64,000 nucleotides of DNA, taken from the NCBI RefSeq assembly GCF_001522585.2, contig NZ_CP013373.1, positions 1,736,001-1,800,000 on the forward strand, written 5' to 3'. The notes under the pieces were generated by a model that made no database searches, had not been told where the DNA came from, and saw nothing but the letters and a program-made list of their open reading frames with translations. The position numbers and the translations under genes were made by a program. This document shows positions 25,558 through 34,483 of the stretch, piece by piece. The DNA comes from Burkholderia sp. NRF60-BP8 (lineage in GTDB: Bacteria; Pseudomonadota; Gammaproteobacteria; Burkholderiales; Burkholderiaceae). Numbering within the stretch: the first letter of the stretch is position 1; every line of letters starts with the position of its first letter.

Positions 25558-27696
25558 TCAGAACTTGTACGCCGCCGTCAGCGTGAACGTGCGTGGCGAA
25601 CCGGGCATGATCTGCGCGAGGCCCGTCGCATTCGCGTAATAGTCGCGATCGGTCAGGTTGACGGCCGCCAGCGTCACCTCGAGGTCGCGCGTGCGATATC
25701 CGGCCTTGCCGTCCCAGCGGACGTATGCGGGCAGTTCGAGCAGGTTGTCGCGATCGGCGTAACGCGCCCCTTCGTACACCAGCCCGAGTTCGGCGAAAAA
25801 TCCGCGCAGCGGCGCATGGCCGACGAACAGGCTGCCGTTCGACCCGGACACACCCGCCGACCGCTTGCCCGCGTACTTCGGCTCGGCGTCGACCACCCGT
25901 GCGTGTTGCCAGCCGATGCCGCCGCGAACGAACCAGTCGCCCGCGAGCCGGCCGGCGACGCCCAGTTCCAGGCCGCGATTGCGCTCGAGGCCGTTGAGGT
26001 CGAAGAACCCGGGCCGAACCGGATCGGCGACGCGGCGGTTGTACAGATCGAGCTGGAACAGTGCGAGCGTCGTGCTCAGTGCGCCATCGCGCCAGTCGCT
26101 TTTCACGCCGATCTCGTACTGGCGGTTGTATTGCGGGCCGAGATCGTTGGCGTTGCCGCGCGCGTCCGGCGTGATGCCGATCAGGTCGCCGCCGACCGGC
26201 GCGAAGCTCTTGCTGTACGACGCATACACGCTGTGCGCGCCAACCGGCGACCACACGACGCCGAGCCGCGGGCTCCATGCCGTCGTCGTGCGCCGCGCAT
26301 GCAGCCCGTTCAGCGCGTTGGTCGAATCGACGTCGAAGCGTTCCGCGCGCAGGCCGCCGAGCAGTTTCCACGCTCGCCCGAGGTCGATGCGATCCTGCGC
26401 GAAGATCGCGTAGTCGCTGACGCGATGGCGGTTCATCGCATACGGGCGCGGCGCCGCGCCGGCCGGCGCGAGACGATCCGGTCCGGTGATCGGGACCGGC
26501 GCCGCATCGGCCTGCCAGAGCGTCGGGCTGCGTTTCTGCCAGCCGTATTCGATGCCGAACAGCAGGTGATGCAAGCCGGGCCCGGTCGCGACTTTGCCGC
26601 TCAATTCGACGCCGGTCTGCACGTTGAGATGCGTCATGTCCTGCAGATAGCGCGCACGTTGCACGCGCCGGTAGTCGCGCGGCTTCGTGACGTAGCTTTG
26701 CGTGACGTAGGTATTGTCGAAGGTGCTGTGCAAATCCAGCACGCCCAGTGTATGGCGCAGTGTCCAGTCGCCGTCGAGCACGTACGTGACGACCGAGCGC
26801 CCGTTCATGTTCTTGTCGCGGACGGTGTCGCGGTCCGCCGCGCCGAAGAAGGTCGCGCGCGGCGCGGACGGCAGCGAGAACGCGATCGGCCTGCCGGCCG
26901 CGTCGATCGCGGCGACCGGCGCCGGCATGCCGCGATCGGGCACGCGTTGGTACGTGTCGTATTCGAACTGCAGCAGCCAGCTTCGCCGTGCGTCCTGCCA
27001 TTTGATCGACGGCGCGACGTACTGGCGCGTGCCGTCGACGTGGTCGCGGAAGCTGCCTGCGTGTTCGCGGCCCGCATTGAGCCGCATGCTCCATGCGCTC
27101 GACAGCATCCGGTTGAGATCGACCGATGCGCCGAGCCGTCCGTAACTTCCGGTCGCCGCCGACACATGTCCGAAGTTTTCCGGCAACGGCTGCTTGGTGA
27201 TCCGGTTGATGACGCCGCCGCCGCTGCCGCGCCCGTACAGCGCCGCGGCCGGTCCCTTCAGCACTTCGACGCGTTCGATATTGCCGAGACTGCGCACGTA
27301 TTGCGCGTCGTCTCGCATGCCGTCGAGCAGCAGGTCGCCCGCGGCGGAAAAGCCGCGGATGCGGAACGCATCGAAGCGCGTATCCGACGTATTGGAAACA
27401 CCCGGCACGCCGGCCAGCGCGTCGGCAAGCGTGCGGCCGCCATAGGACAGCGTTTCCTCGACCGGGACGCTGTCGATGGTTTGCGGTACGTCGCGCGGAT
27501 CGCTCGCGGTGCGGGTCGCCGTGCTCACGCTTTCGGCGCGCGGATCGTTCGGATGGCGTCGGCTGCGCACCTCGAGCGCGGGCAGCTCGTCGTCGAACTC
27601 GGCCGCCGGGGCAGGGCAGGGAGCAACGCAGGCGATCGAGCACAGCGACAGGGCCAGCACAGGAAACCGCCGCCCGGATATCTGTCGTTTCGACAT
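25558..27696 (-). CDS. TonB-dependent siderophore receptor, Fiu/FcuA-like
   Basis: Outer-membrane receptor of 712 residues with a signal peptide (basic MSKRQISGRRF, hydrophobic core, likely cleavage in APAAE). The plug domain (DVPQTIDSVPVEE, RGFSAAGDLLLDGMRDD, RVEVLKGPAAALYGRG) is of the ferric-siderophore class rather than the BtuB class. It ends in a typical aromatic LTAAYKF. Although it lies between two B12 riboswitches, neither precedes it: its own upstream region carries a good Fur box, so it is most likely iron-regulated. Catecholate or hydroxamate xenosiderophore uptake is the best guess. Confidence 0.88.
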   Translation of the reverse strand: MSKRQISGRRFPVLALSLCSIACVAPCPAPAAEFDDELPALEVRSRRHPNDPRAESVSTATRTASDPRDVPQTIDSVPVEETLSYGGRTLADALAGVPGVSNTSDTRFDAFRIRGFSAAGDLLLDGMRDDAQYVRSLGNIERVEVLKGPAAALYGRGSGGGVINRITKQPLPENFGHVSAATGSYGRLGASVDLNRMLSSAWSMRLNAGREHAGSFRDHVDGTRQYVAPSIKWQDARRSWLLQFEYDTYQRVPDRGMPAPVAAIDAAGRPIAFSLPSAPRATFFGAADRDTVRDKNMNGRSVVTYVLDGDWTLRHTLGVLDLHSTFDNTYVTQSYVTKPRDYRRVQRARYLQDMTHLNVQTGVELSGKVATGPGLHHLLFGIEYGWQKRSPTLWQADAAPVPITGPDRLAPAGAAPRPYAMNRHRVSDYAIFAQDRIDLGRAWKLLGGLRAERFDVDSTNALNGLHARRTTTAWSPRLGVVWSPVGAHSVYASYSKSFAPVGGDLIGITPDARGNANDLGPQYNRQYEIGVKSDWRDGALSTTLALFQLDLYNRRVADPVRPGFFDLNGLERNRGLELGVAGRLAGDWFVRGGIGWQHARVVDAEPKYAGKRSAGVSGSNGSLFVGHAPLRGFFAELGLVYEGARYADRDNLLELPAYVRWDGKAGYRTRDLEVTLAAVNLTDRDYYANATGLAQIMPGSPRTFTLTAAYKF

Positions 27697-27785
27697 GGAA
27701 ATTTAAGGATGACTGAGTGATTGCCTCACATGGCCGTTGCGTGATGGTTGGCTTCGTTATCGGGCGAAGTTTATCTTACGAAGTT

Positions 27786-27804
27786 GAAAACGACAATCAT
27801 TCGC
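27786..27804 (-). promoter_or_regulatory. Fur box upstream of the siderophore receptor
   Basis: The 19 bases starting GAAAACGACAATCATT match the 19-base Fur consensus at 14 positions by direct comparison. On the - strand they contain a TTGTCG that could serve as -35, followed 17 bases later by TAAACT. The receptor start is 90 bases downstream, so ferric uptake regulator binding would cover the promoter. Confidence 0.65.
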
Positions 27805-27865
27805 GTTTGCCGCCGACCGCTCGCCTTGACGCTCCCCGCACCGCCGCCTACACTCGCACGCGTTT

Positions 27866-28097
27866 TGGTGCTCGCGCGCGCCGCTCCGGCGCACGCAGTT
27901 AAACGGGAAACAGGAAGCCTGCCTGCGCCGCAGTCGAGCCAACCTGTGCTGCCCCCGCAACGGTAAGCGAACGTGTCGCGCGCAGCGCGATGCAGCGCCG
28001 CTTCGCCGCATGCCCCGCGCATGCGGACGACCGCCACTGGATGCCGCGCGTATCCGGGAAGGCGAAGCGGCGTGTTCGTCAGCCCGGATACCGGCCT
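27866..28097 (+). ncRNA. Cobalamin riboswitch upstream of cobW
   Basis: Conserved B12-riboswitch blocks occur in order on the + strand: AAACGGGAAACAGG near 27901, CTGTGCTGCCCCCGCAACGGTAA near 27945 (given here as the conserved core CCCGCAACGG), GCCACTGGATG near 28033, GGGAAGGCGAAGCGGCG near 28056, and AGCCCGGATACCGGCC at 28081-28096. Ends are approximate. About 345 bases lie between it and cobW, holding a possible short frame. Confidence 0.92.
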
Positions 28098-28300
28098 AAA
28101 CGTTGGGGTTCAGCGCCGCGGGGAGGCGGCGCATCGTCCACGGCCGCAGCAGGCCCGACGCCCGGTGTTCGACGCTTCCTTCGTCCATCTGCCGCCGCGC
28201 GCACGCGAGTGGCCGCCGTGGCGAACGGCAGGCGGCGCGGGGCGGGGCCGGCGGCAGCCGTGTTGACATTCACGATGTCGACCGTTCGCAAGGAAGCACC

Positions 28301-28417
28301 ATGCCCGATTCGTTGTTCCGCCCGTCCTGCGGCTGTCCGGCCGGACCGCGCGGCGATCTTCCCGCGTCCCGTCCCGTGAATGGCCGCGCCGCCACCGACG
28401 CGACGCCCCCGGCCTGA
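28301..28417 (+). CDS. Possible 38-codon leader frame before cobW
   Basis: A short frame opening MPDSLFRPSCGCPAGPR has an AAGGA seven bases before its ATG and a TTGACA 33 bases upstream of the start. It ends 25 bases before cobW. The two closely spaced cysteines (CGC) could bind metal, but the length is small, the region is GC-rich and no family is recognised. It may be a leader peptide, a small metal-binding protein or a chance frame. Confidence 0.3.
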   Translation: MPDSLFRPSCGCPAGPRGDLPASRPVNGRAATDATPPA

Positions 28418-28442
28418 TTCCATTCCCGTCACAGGACCTACC

Positions 28443-29522
28443 ATGACCCTACGCAAGCTTCCCGTCACGATCGTCACGGGCTTTCTCGGCAGCGGCAAGA
28501 CGACGCTGATGCGCCATATCCTGCAGCACGCCGAAGGCCGCCGCATCGCGGTGATCGTCAACGAATTCGGCGAGCTCGGCATCGACGGCGAAATCCTCAA
28601 GGGCTGCGGCATCGGCTGCGACGATGCTCAGGGCGAGGCATCGGGCCAGTTGTACGAACTCGCGAACGGCTGCCTGTGCTGCACCGTGCAGGAAGAGTTC
28701 TATCCGGTGATGGAAGCGCTCGTCGAGCGCCGCGCGGACATCGATCACGTGCTGATCGAGACGTCGGGTCTCGCGCTGCCGAAGCCGCTCGTGCAGGCGT
28801 TCAACTGGCCGACGATCCGCAACAGCTTCACGGTCGACGCGGTCGTGACCGTCGTCGACGGGCCGGCCGCCGCGAGCGGCCAGTTCGCGGAAAACCCGCA
28901 GGCCGTCGACGCGCAGCGCCGCGCCGATCCGAATCTCGACCACGAATCGCCGCTGCACGAACTGTTCGCCGATCAGCTGTCGTCCGCCGATCTCGTGATC
29001 GTGAACAAGGCCGACCTGGTCGGCGACGCCGAGTTCGCGCGGATCGAAACCGCGATCCGCGACGAGATCCCACCGCAGGTGAAGATCGTGCGCGCGACGC
29101 GCGGCGAGCTCGACCTCGCGATGCTGCTCGGGTTGGAGTCGGCATCGGAGGACACGATCCACCTGCGTCACGACCATCACGGTGCGGCCGACGACGGCGA
29201 TCACGATCACCATCACGACGATTTCGATTCGGTGGTGGTGTCGGGCGACGCCGGCACGCGCGAAGCGACGATCGCCGCGCTGCAGCGCGTGGTCGAAGCG
29301 CACACGATCTATCGCGCGAAAGGCTTCGCCGCGCTGCCCGGCGCGCCGATGAGGCTCGTGATCCAGGGCGTCGGCCGCCGCTTCGACAGCTATTTCGACC
29401 GCCGCTGGCAGGACGGCGAAACGCGCGCGAGCCGCTTCGTGCTGATCGGCGAGGATCTCGACGCAGCCGCGCTGCAACGCGCGTTCGACGCCGCGTGCGC
29501 GGCCGAGCCGCAACAGGCGTAA
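28443..29522 (+). CDS. cobW: CobW-family GTPase metallochaperone
   Basis: G3E GTPase of 359 residues that delivers cobalt to the aerobic cobaltochelatase. Visible signatures are the Walker A GFLGSGKTT near residue 15, the metal-binding CLCC motif in ANGCLCCTVQEE, ETSGLALPKP, the guanine-specificity NKAD, and a histidine/aspartate-rich stretch (HDHHGAADDGDHDHHHDD) that would hold extra metal. ATG 28443 is the family start. It follows a B12 riboswitch and precedes cobN by six bases, in keeping with its partner role. Some CobW-like proteins handle zinc, but the setting here argues for cobalt. Confidence 0.94.
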   Translation: MTLRKLPVTIVTGFLGSGKTTLMRHILQHAEGRRIAVIVNEFGELGIDGEILKGCGIGCDDAQGEASGQLYELANGCLCCTVQEEFYPVMEALVERRADIDHVLIETSGLALPKPLVQAFNWPTIRNSFTVDAVVTVVDGPAAASGQFAENPQAVDAQRRADPNLDHESPLHELFADQLSSADLVIVNKADLVGDAEFARIETAIRDEIPPQVKIVRATRGELDLAMLLGLESASEDTIHLRHDHHGAADDGDHDHHHDDFDSVVVSGDAGTREATIAALQRVVEAHTIYRAKGFAALPGAPMRLVIQGVGRRFDSYFDRRWQDGETRASRFVLIGEDLDAAALQRAFDAACAAEPQQA

Positions 29523-29528
29523 CGCACG

Positions 29529-32500
29529 ATGCATCTGCTGCGCACCACGCCGGGCGGCTTCGTCGACGATACGCAGGGCGTCGTCCGGATCGACCAGCAG
29601 CCGGCCGACATCGTCATCCTGAGTTCGGCCGACACGACGCTGTCGTTGCTCGCGAGCGTCGTGCCGCACTTGCCGGCCGGGTTCCCGAGCGTGCGGCTCG
29701 CGAACGTCACGTTCCTGCGGCAGCCGGCGTCGGTCGATTTCTACGTCGACGACGTGCTGCGTCACGCGAAGACGGTCGTGATCGATCATCTCGGCGGCGA
29801 AGCGTACTGGCCGTACGGGATCGAGCAGGCCGTGTCGCTCGCGTCGAAGCGCGGGCAACGGCTCGCGATGTTCTCGGGCGACCTGCAGGAGGACCCGAAC
29901 CTCGTCGCGAAGAGCACGGTCGGGGCCGAGCTATGCCGGCTGTGGTGGCGCTACCTGCGCGAAGGCGGCGTGCACAACGCCGACGCGCTGCTGCGCAGCA
30001 TCGCGTTTCACACGTTCGGCTTCGGCGACGAACCCGAACCGCCGCGGCCGCTGCCCGCCGCCGCGCTGTATCACCCGGCGCGCGACCGCGCGAGCGTCGA
30101 CGACTGGCGGCCGCGCTGGACGCCCGGCGCGCCGGTCGTCGCGATCCTGTTCTATCGCGCGCACTGGCAGGCCGCGAACACGGCGGTGTTCGACGCGCTG
30201 GCCGACGCACTGATCGACCAAGGGCTGAATCCGCTGCCGATCGCGGTGACGTCGCTGAAGGACGCGGTGAGCCGCGAGGTCATCACGCAACTCTGCGACA
30301 CGCACGACGTCGCGCTCGTGCTGAATACCACCGCGTTCGCGGCCGGCGCGATCGACAGCCCCGGGCACGACGTGCTCGCCGGCGACGCGCCGGTGCTGCA
30401 GGTGATCCTGTCCGGCGGCAATCGCGACGCGTGGGTGGCCGACAACCAGGGCCTGCACGCACGCGACATCGCGATGCATATCGCGCTGCCCGAAGTCGAC
30501 GGGCGCATCGTCACGCGCGCGGTGAGCTTCAAGGGGCTCGCGTATCGCTGCCCGCATACCGAGGTCGACGTCGTGCGCTACCAGCCGGATGCCGAGCGGA
30601 TCGCGTTCGTCGCGGCGCTCGCACGCGGCTGGTGCCGGCTGCGCACGCTGGACAATGGCGACAAGCGCATCGCGCTGATTCTCGCGAACTATCCGCAAAG
30701 CGAAGGGCGCATCGGCAACGGCGTCGGGCTCGACACACCGGCCTCCGCGCTGCGCGTGCTCGCGGCGTTGCGCGACGCGGGCTATACGGTGGCCGACCTG
30801 CCGGCCGACGGCGACGCGCTGATCGCGCGGCTCACCGAAGGCGTGACCAACGACGCGGCCGTGCACGCGCTGCGACCGGCGTTCCAGAGCTTCCCGCTGG
30901 CCGACTACGTCGCGCATTTCGCGCGGCTGCCGGCGGCCGTGCGCGACGCGCTGAACGCGCGCTGGGGGCCGCCTGAAGCCGACCCGACGCTGCGGCAAGG
31001 GCGTTTCACGATCGCCGGCTGGCGCGCGGGCAACGTATTCGTCGGCATCCAGCCGTCGCGCTCGCGCGACGAGAACGACTACGCGAGCTATCACGATGCG
31101 GAGCTCGTGCCGCCGCATGCGTATCTCGCGTTCTATTTCTGGCTGCGCGATGCGTATCGCGTCGACGCGGTCATCCATCTCGGCAAGCACGGCAATCTCG
31201 AATGGCTGCCGGGCAAGAGCGTCGCGCTGTCCGACGCGTGCTGGCCCGACCTGACGCTCGGGCCGCTGCCGCACCTGTATCCGTTCATCGTCAACGATCC
31301 GGGCGAGGGCAGCCAGGCGAAGCGGCGCGCACAGGCGGTGATCGTCGATCACCTGATGCCGCCGCTCACGCGCGCGGAAAACTACGGCCCGCTGCAGGAT
31401 CTCGAACGGCAGGTCGACGAATACTACGAAGCGTTGATGGTCGATGCGCGGCGCGCGAAGCTGTTGCGCAAGACGATTCTCGCGACGATCGCCGAGCATC
31501 GGCTGCACGACGAACTGAGCGTGTCGCCGCCGCGCGACGCGGGTGACGAGGATGCACTGCTCACGCGGGTCGACGCATGGCTGTGCGAGTTGAAGGAAGC
31601 GCAGATTCGCGACGGGCTGCACGTGTTCGGCGCGTCGCCGCTCGAGCGCCAGCGGCGCGACACGCTGCTCGCGCTCGCGCGCTTTCCGGTCGGCGACGGC
31701 AAGGGCGAACGGGCCGGGCTGATCGGCGCGCTCGCGCGCGATCTCGCGCTCGGCGACGCTTTCGATCCGCTCGCGGCCGACTGGGCCGCGCCGTGGACGG
31801 GGCCGCGGCCGACCGTCCTGCAGGCGCTCGACGCGTCGCCGTGGCGTCATGCGGGCGATACGCGCGAGCGGCTCGAACGGCTTGCGCAGCATTGGCTCGA
31901 CACCGTGTGCAGAACCGAATCCGTCGAGGATCCCGGCATCGCGATTCCGCCGCCCGGCGCATGGCCGCATACGCTCGCGGTGATCGAACGCGTGCGCACG
32001 ATGCTGTTGCCCGCGCTCGACGCCTGCGGCGGCGAGGAAATGCGTCAGCTGCTGCGCGGGCTCGACGGCCGTTTCGTGCCGCCGGGGCCGAGCGGCTCGC
32101 CGTCGCGTGGCCGTCCCGACGTGCTGCCGACCGGCCGCAACTTCTACTCGGTCGATACGCGCGCGGTGCCGACGCAGGCCGCGTGGTCGCTCGGCCTGAA
32201 ATCCGCGCAGCAATTGATCGAGCGCCATCTGCAGGATCACGGCGACTATCCGCGCGCGATCGGGCTGTCGGTGTGGGGGACGGCCACGATGCGCACCGGC
32301 GGCGACGACATCGCGCAGGCATTCGCGCTGATCGGCGTGCGGCCGAAATGGGCGCACGGCAGCCACCGCGTGACCGACTTCGAGATCCTGCCGATCGAGA
32401 TCTTCGACCGGCCGCGCATCGACGTGACGCTGCGCGTGTCGGGTTTCTTCCGCGACGCGTTCCCGAACCTGATGCACCTGTTCGACGCGGCCGTGCAGGC

Positions 32501-33341
32501 CGTCGCCGCGCTCGACGAGCCCGAGGCGCTGAACCCGATCCGCGCGCGCATCGAGCGCGAACGCGCGGCATGGATCGCGCAGGGCGTGGCGCCCGACGAA
32601 GCGCGGCGCCGCGCCGGCTGGCGCGTGTTCGGCGCGCGGCCGGGCAGCTACGGCGCGGGCCTGCAGGACCTGATCGACCAGCGCCGCTGGCAGACCGACG
32701 CCGATCTCGCGGACGCCTACCGCCGATGGGGCGGCCACGCGTACGCGCAGAACAGCGCGGGCGACGCGGCGGCCGAAGTGTTCGGAGAACGGCTGGCGAC
32801 GATCGACGTCGTCGTGCAGAACCAGGACAGTCGCGAGCACGACATCCTCGATTCGAACGACTACTACCAGTTCCAGGGCGGGATGACGGCGGCGGTGCGG
32901 CACCTGTCCGGACAGCAGCCGAGCATCTACCACGGTGACCATGCGAACCCGGTCGCGCCGAAGATGCGCACGCTGCGCGAGGAAATCGCGCGCGTGATCC
33001 GCTCGCGCGTCGTCAACCCGAAATGGCTCGACGGCGTGAAGCGTCACGGCTACAAGGGCGCGGCCGAGCTGGCCGCGACCGTCGACTATCTGTACGGCTA
33101 TGACGCGACCGCACGCGTGCTGTCGGATCACCAGTACGCGCTCGTCGCCGACGCGTACCTGTTCGACGACGCCACCCGCGCGTTCCTCGAACGGCACAAC
33201 CCGAAGGCGCTGCACGGGATCTGCGAACGCTTCGTCGAGGCGATGCAGCGCGGCCTGTGGCAGCAGCCGGGCGACTATCGCGAGCGGATCGAAGCGGTCT
33301 GGCTCGCGAGCGAACAACTTCAGGAAGGGGGGCGGCGATGA
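29529..33341 (+). CDS. cobN: Aerobic cobaltochelatase large subunit CobN
   Basis: ATP-dependent insertion of Co2+ into hydrogenobyrinic acid a,c-diamide needs CobN plus an AAA+ subunit and a VWA subunit. The 1270-residue product has the family's N-terminal MHLLRTTPGGF and the conserved central and C-terminal chelatase blocks (HLGKHGNLEWLPGKS, GNLNDPGEG-type region read here as IVNDPGEGSQAKRRAQ, DYYQFQGGM and YHGDHANP). The length is right for CobN. It starts six bases after cobW, and its stop overlaps the ATG of the AAA+ subunit gene by three bases, so the chelatase genes are coupled. Confidence 0.95.
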   Translation: MHLLRTTPGGFVDDTQGVVRIDQQPADIVILSSADTTLSLLASVVPHLPAGFPSVRLANVTFLRQPASVDFYVDDVLRHAKTVVIDHLGGEAYWPYGIEQAVSLASKRGQRLAMFSGDLQEDPNLVAKSTVGAELCRLWWRYLREGGVHNADALLRSIAFHTFGFGDEPEPPRPLPAAALYHPARDRASVDDWRPRWTPGAPVVAILFYRAHWQAANTAVFDALADALIDQGLNPLPIAVTSLKDAVSREVITQLCDTHDVALVLNTTAFAAGAIDSPGHDVLAGDAPVLQVILSGGNRDAWVADNQGLHARDIAMHIALPEVDGRIVTRAVSFKGLAYRCPHTEVDVVRYQPDAERIAFVAALARGWCRLRTLDNGDKRIALILANYPQSEGRIGNGVGLDTPASALRVLAALRDAGYTVADLPADGDALIARLTEGVTNDAAVHALRPAFQSFPLADYVAHFARLPAAVRDALNARWGPPEADPTLRQGRFTIAGWRAGNVFVGIQPSRSRDENDYASYHDAELVPPHAYLAFYFWLRDAYRVDAVIHLGKHGNLEWLPGKSVALSDACWPDLTLGPLPHLYPFIVNDPGEGSQAKRRAQAVIVDHLMPPLTRAENYGPLQDLERQVDEYYEALMVDARRAKLLRKTILATIAEHRLHDELSVSPPRDAGDEDALLTRVDAWLCELKEAQIRDGLHVFGASPLERQRRDTLLALARFPVGDGKGERAGLIGALARDLALGDAFDPLAADWAAPWTGPRPTVLQALDASPWRHAGDTRERLERLAQHWLDTVCRTESVEDPGIAIPPPGAWPHTLAVIERVRTMLLPALDACGGEEMRQLLRGLDGRFVPPGPSGSPSRGRPDVLPTGRNFYSVDTRAVPTQAAWSLGLKSAQQLIERHLQDHGDYPRAIGLSVWGTATMRTGGDDIAQAFALIGVRPKWAHGSHRVTDFEILPIEIFDRPRIDVTLRVSGFFRDAFPNLMHLFDAAVQAVAALDEPEALNPIRARIERERAAWIAQGVAPDEARRRAGWRVFGARPGSYGAGLQDLIDQRRWQTDADLADAYRRWGGHAYAQNSAGDAAAEVFGERLATIDVVVQNQDSREHDILDSNDYYQFQGGMTAAVRHLSGQQPSIYHGDHANPVAPKMRTLREEIARVIRSRVVNPKWLDGVKRHGYKGAAELAATVDYLYGYDATARVLSDHQYALVADAYLFDDATRAFLERHNPKALHGICERFVEAMQRGLWQQPGDYRERIEAVWLASEQLQEGGRR

Positions 33342-34435
33342 CCGATCCGACGACGCACCGCGCCCGCGCGGTTTTTCCGTTTGCGGCGCTCGTCGCGCAG
33401 GACGCGTTGCAGCAGGCACTGCTGCTTGCCGCGATCGACCCGTCGCTCGGCGGCGTGCTCGTGAGCGGGCCGCGCGGCACCGCGAAATCGACGGCCGCGC
33501 GCGGCCTCGCGGAGCTGTTGCCGGAAGGGCAGTTCGTCACGCTGCCGTTGTCGGCGAGCGACGAGCAGGTGACGGGCACGCTCGATCTCGCGCATGCGCT
33601 GGCCGAAAACGGCGTGCGCTTCCGGCCGGGCCTGCTGGCTCGCGCGCATCTCGGCGTGCTGTATGTCGACGAAGTGAACCTGCTCGCCGACGGGCTCGTC
33701 GATACGCTGCTCGACGTCGCCGCGAGCGGCGTGAACATCGTCGAGCGCGATGGCGTGTCGCACGCGCACGACGCGCGTTTCGTGCTGGTCGGCACGATGA
33801 ATCCCGAGGAGGGCGAGCTGCGCCCGCAGTTGCTCGACCGCTTCGGGCTGATGGTCGAACTGGAGAACTGTTTCGACGCCGCCCAGCGTGAGCGGATCGT
33901 GAAGGCGCGACTCGCGTTCGATCTCGATCCGGACGCGTTTCGCGCACGTCACGCATCCGCTCAGCGGGAACTCGCGGACCGGATTCGCGCGGCGCGCGCC
34001 CGGCTGCCGGCGCTGGATTTCGACGATGCGGTCCATGCGCGCGTCAGCGCGCTGTGCATCGACGCGGCCGTCGACGGGTTGCGTGCCGATCTCGTGATGC
34101 TGCGCGCCGCGCGTGCGCTGGCCGCGCTGGAACGGGCCGCAGCGGTGGCGGTGTCGCACGTGGAGCGCGTGGCCGAGGCCGTGCTGCGGCACCGGCGCCA
34201 TGCGGGGCCGCCGCCATCGCAGCAGTCTTCTCAGCAGTCGTCGCAGCACGATGGCGAACGCGACGGTCGTGCGCCGCCGGACCCGCGCCGGCGGCCCGAC
34301 GACCGACCGCGCGAAAGGGGCGACACGGAGGCCGGCGCGTCGGCATCTCAGGGCGACTGGGGCTACCTGCCGCCCGAACCGGCCGGGCTGCGCGACGTGA
34401 AAAGCGTGGTGCCGCTGCCGCTAAAAAAACGCTGA
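33338..34435 (+). CDS. Chelatase AAA+ subunit (ChlI/BchI-like)
   Basis: AAA+ ATPase of 365 residues, the motor subunit expected to work with CobN. It has the Walker A GPRGTAKSTAARGL near residue 44, the Walker B VLYVDEVNLL, the chelatase-type GTMNPEEGELRPQLLDRFG, and then a low-complexity proline/glutamine/arginine linker from about 295 onward. The ATG overlaps the cobN stop. The last sense codons CTA AAA AAA CGC before TGA contain an A-AAA-AAA slippery heptamer followed by a strong stem, so part of the translation probably shifts to -1 and continues into the VWA domain. The unshifted product is the small (I) subunit. Confidence 0.9.
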   Translation: MTDPTTHRARAVFPFAALVAQDALQQALLLAAIDPSLGGVLVSGPRGTAKSTAARGLAELLPEGQFVTLPLSASDEQVTGTLDLAHALAENGVRFRPGLLARAHLGVLYVDEVNLLADGLVDTLLDVAASGVNIVERDGVSHAHDARFVLVGTMNPEEGELRPQLLDRFGLMVELENCFDAAQRERIVKARLAFDLDPDAFRARHASAQRELADRIRAARARLPALDFDDAVHARVSALCIDAAVDGLRADLVMLRAARALAALERAAAVAVSHVERVAEAVLRHRRHAGPPPSQQSSQQSSQHDGERDGRAPPDPRRRPDDRPRERGDTEAGASASQGDWGYLPPEPAGLRDVKSVVPLPLKKR

Positions 34436-34483
34436 GCCATCGAGCCGGCGCCGCCGCGAACGCGATTCGCGGTCCTCGATGGC
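34423..34483 (+). promoter_or_regulatory. Candidate -1 ribosomal frameshift site (chlI to chlD)
   Basis: The heptamer A AAA AAA (34423-34429) is in phase with the zero-frame codons, and the zero-frame stop TGA is at 34433-34435. Six bases after the heptamer a perfect nine-base stem begins: GCCATCGAG (34436-34444) with CTCGATGGC (34475-34483). Nested inside is a perfect seven-base stem, 34454-34460 with 34466-34472. Slippery site, spacer length and stimulator all fit a classical -1 signal, and the frame entered is exactly that of the VWA domain. Confidence 0.85.

Noticed and set aside
24335..27643. Apparent upstream extension of cobE to more than 1,200 codons
   Set aside because: The extension runs antisense to nothing but out of frame through cobA and the TonB receptor; the CobE family begins at MRVALGIGF and its ATG overlaps the cobA stop.
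25558..27696. Calling the TonB receptor BtuB (cobalamin receptor)
   Set aside because: The plug motifs are siderophore-type, a Fur box precedes it, and no riboswitch lies upstream of its start.
29161..29220. His/Asp-rich repeat in cobW as a DNA repeat or CRISPR-like array
   Set aside because: It is coding sequence for the metal-binding stretch of CobW, with no regular repeat unit.
29931..33419. Long - strand frame opposite cobN
   Set aside because: It is a shadow of cobN caused by codon bias; no recognisable protein family.
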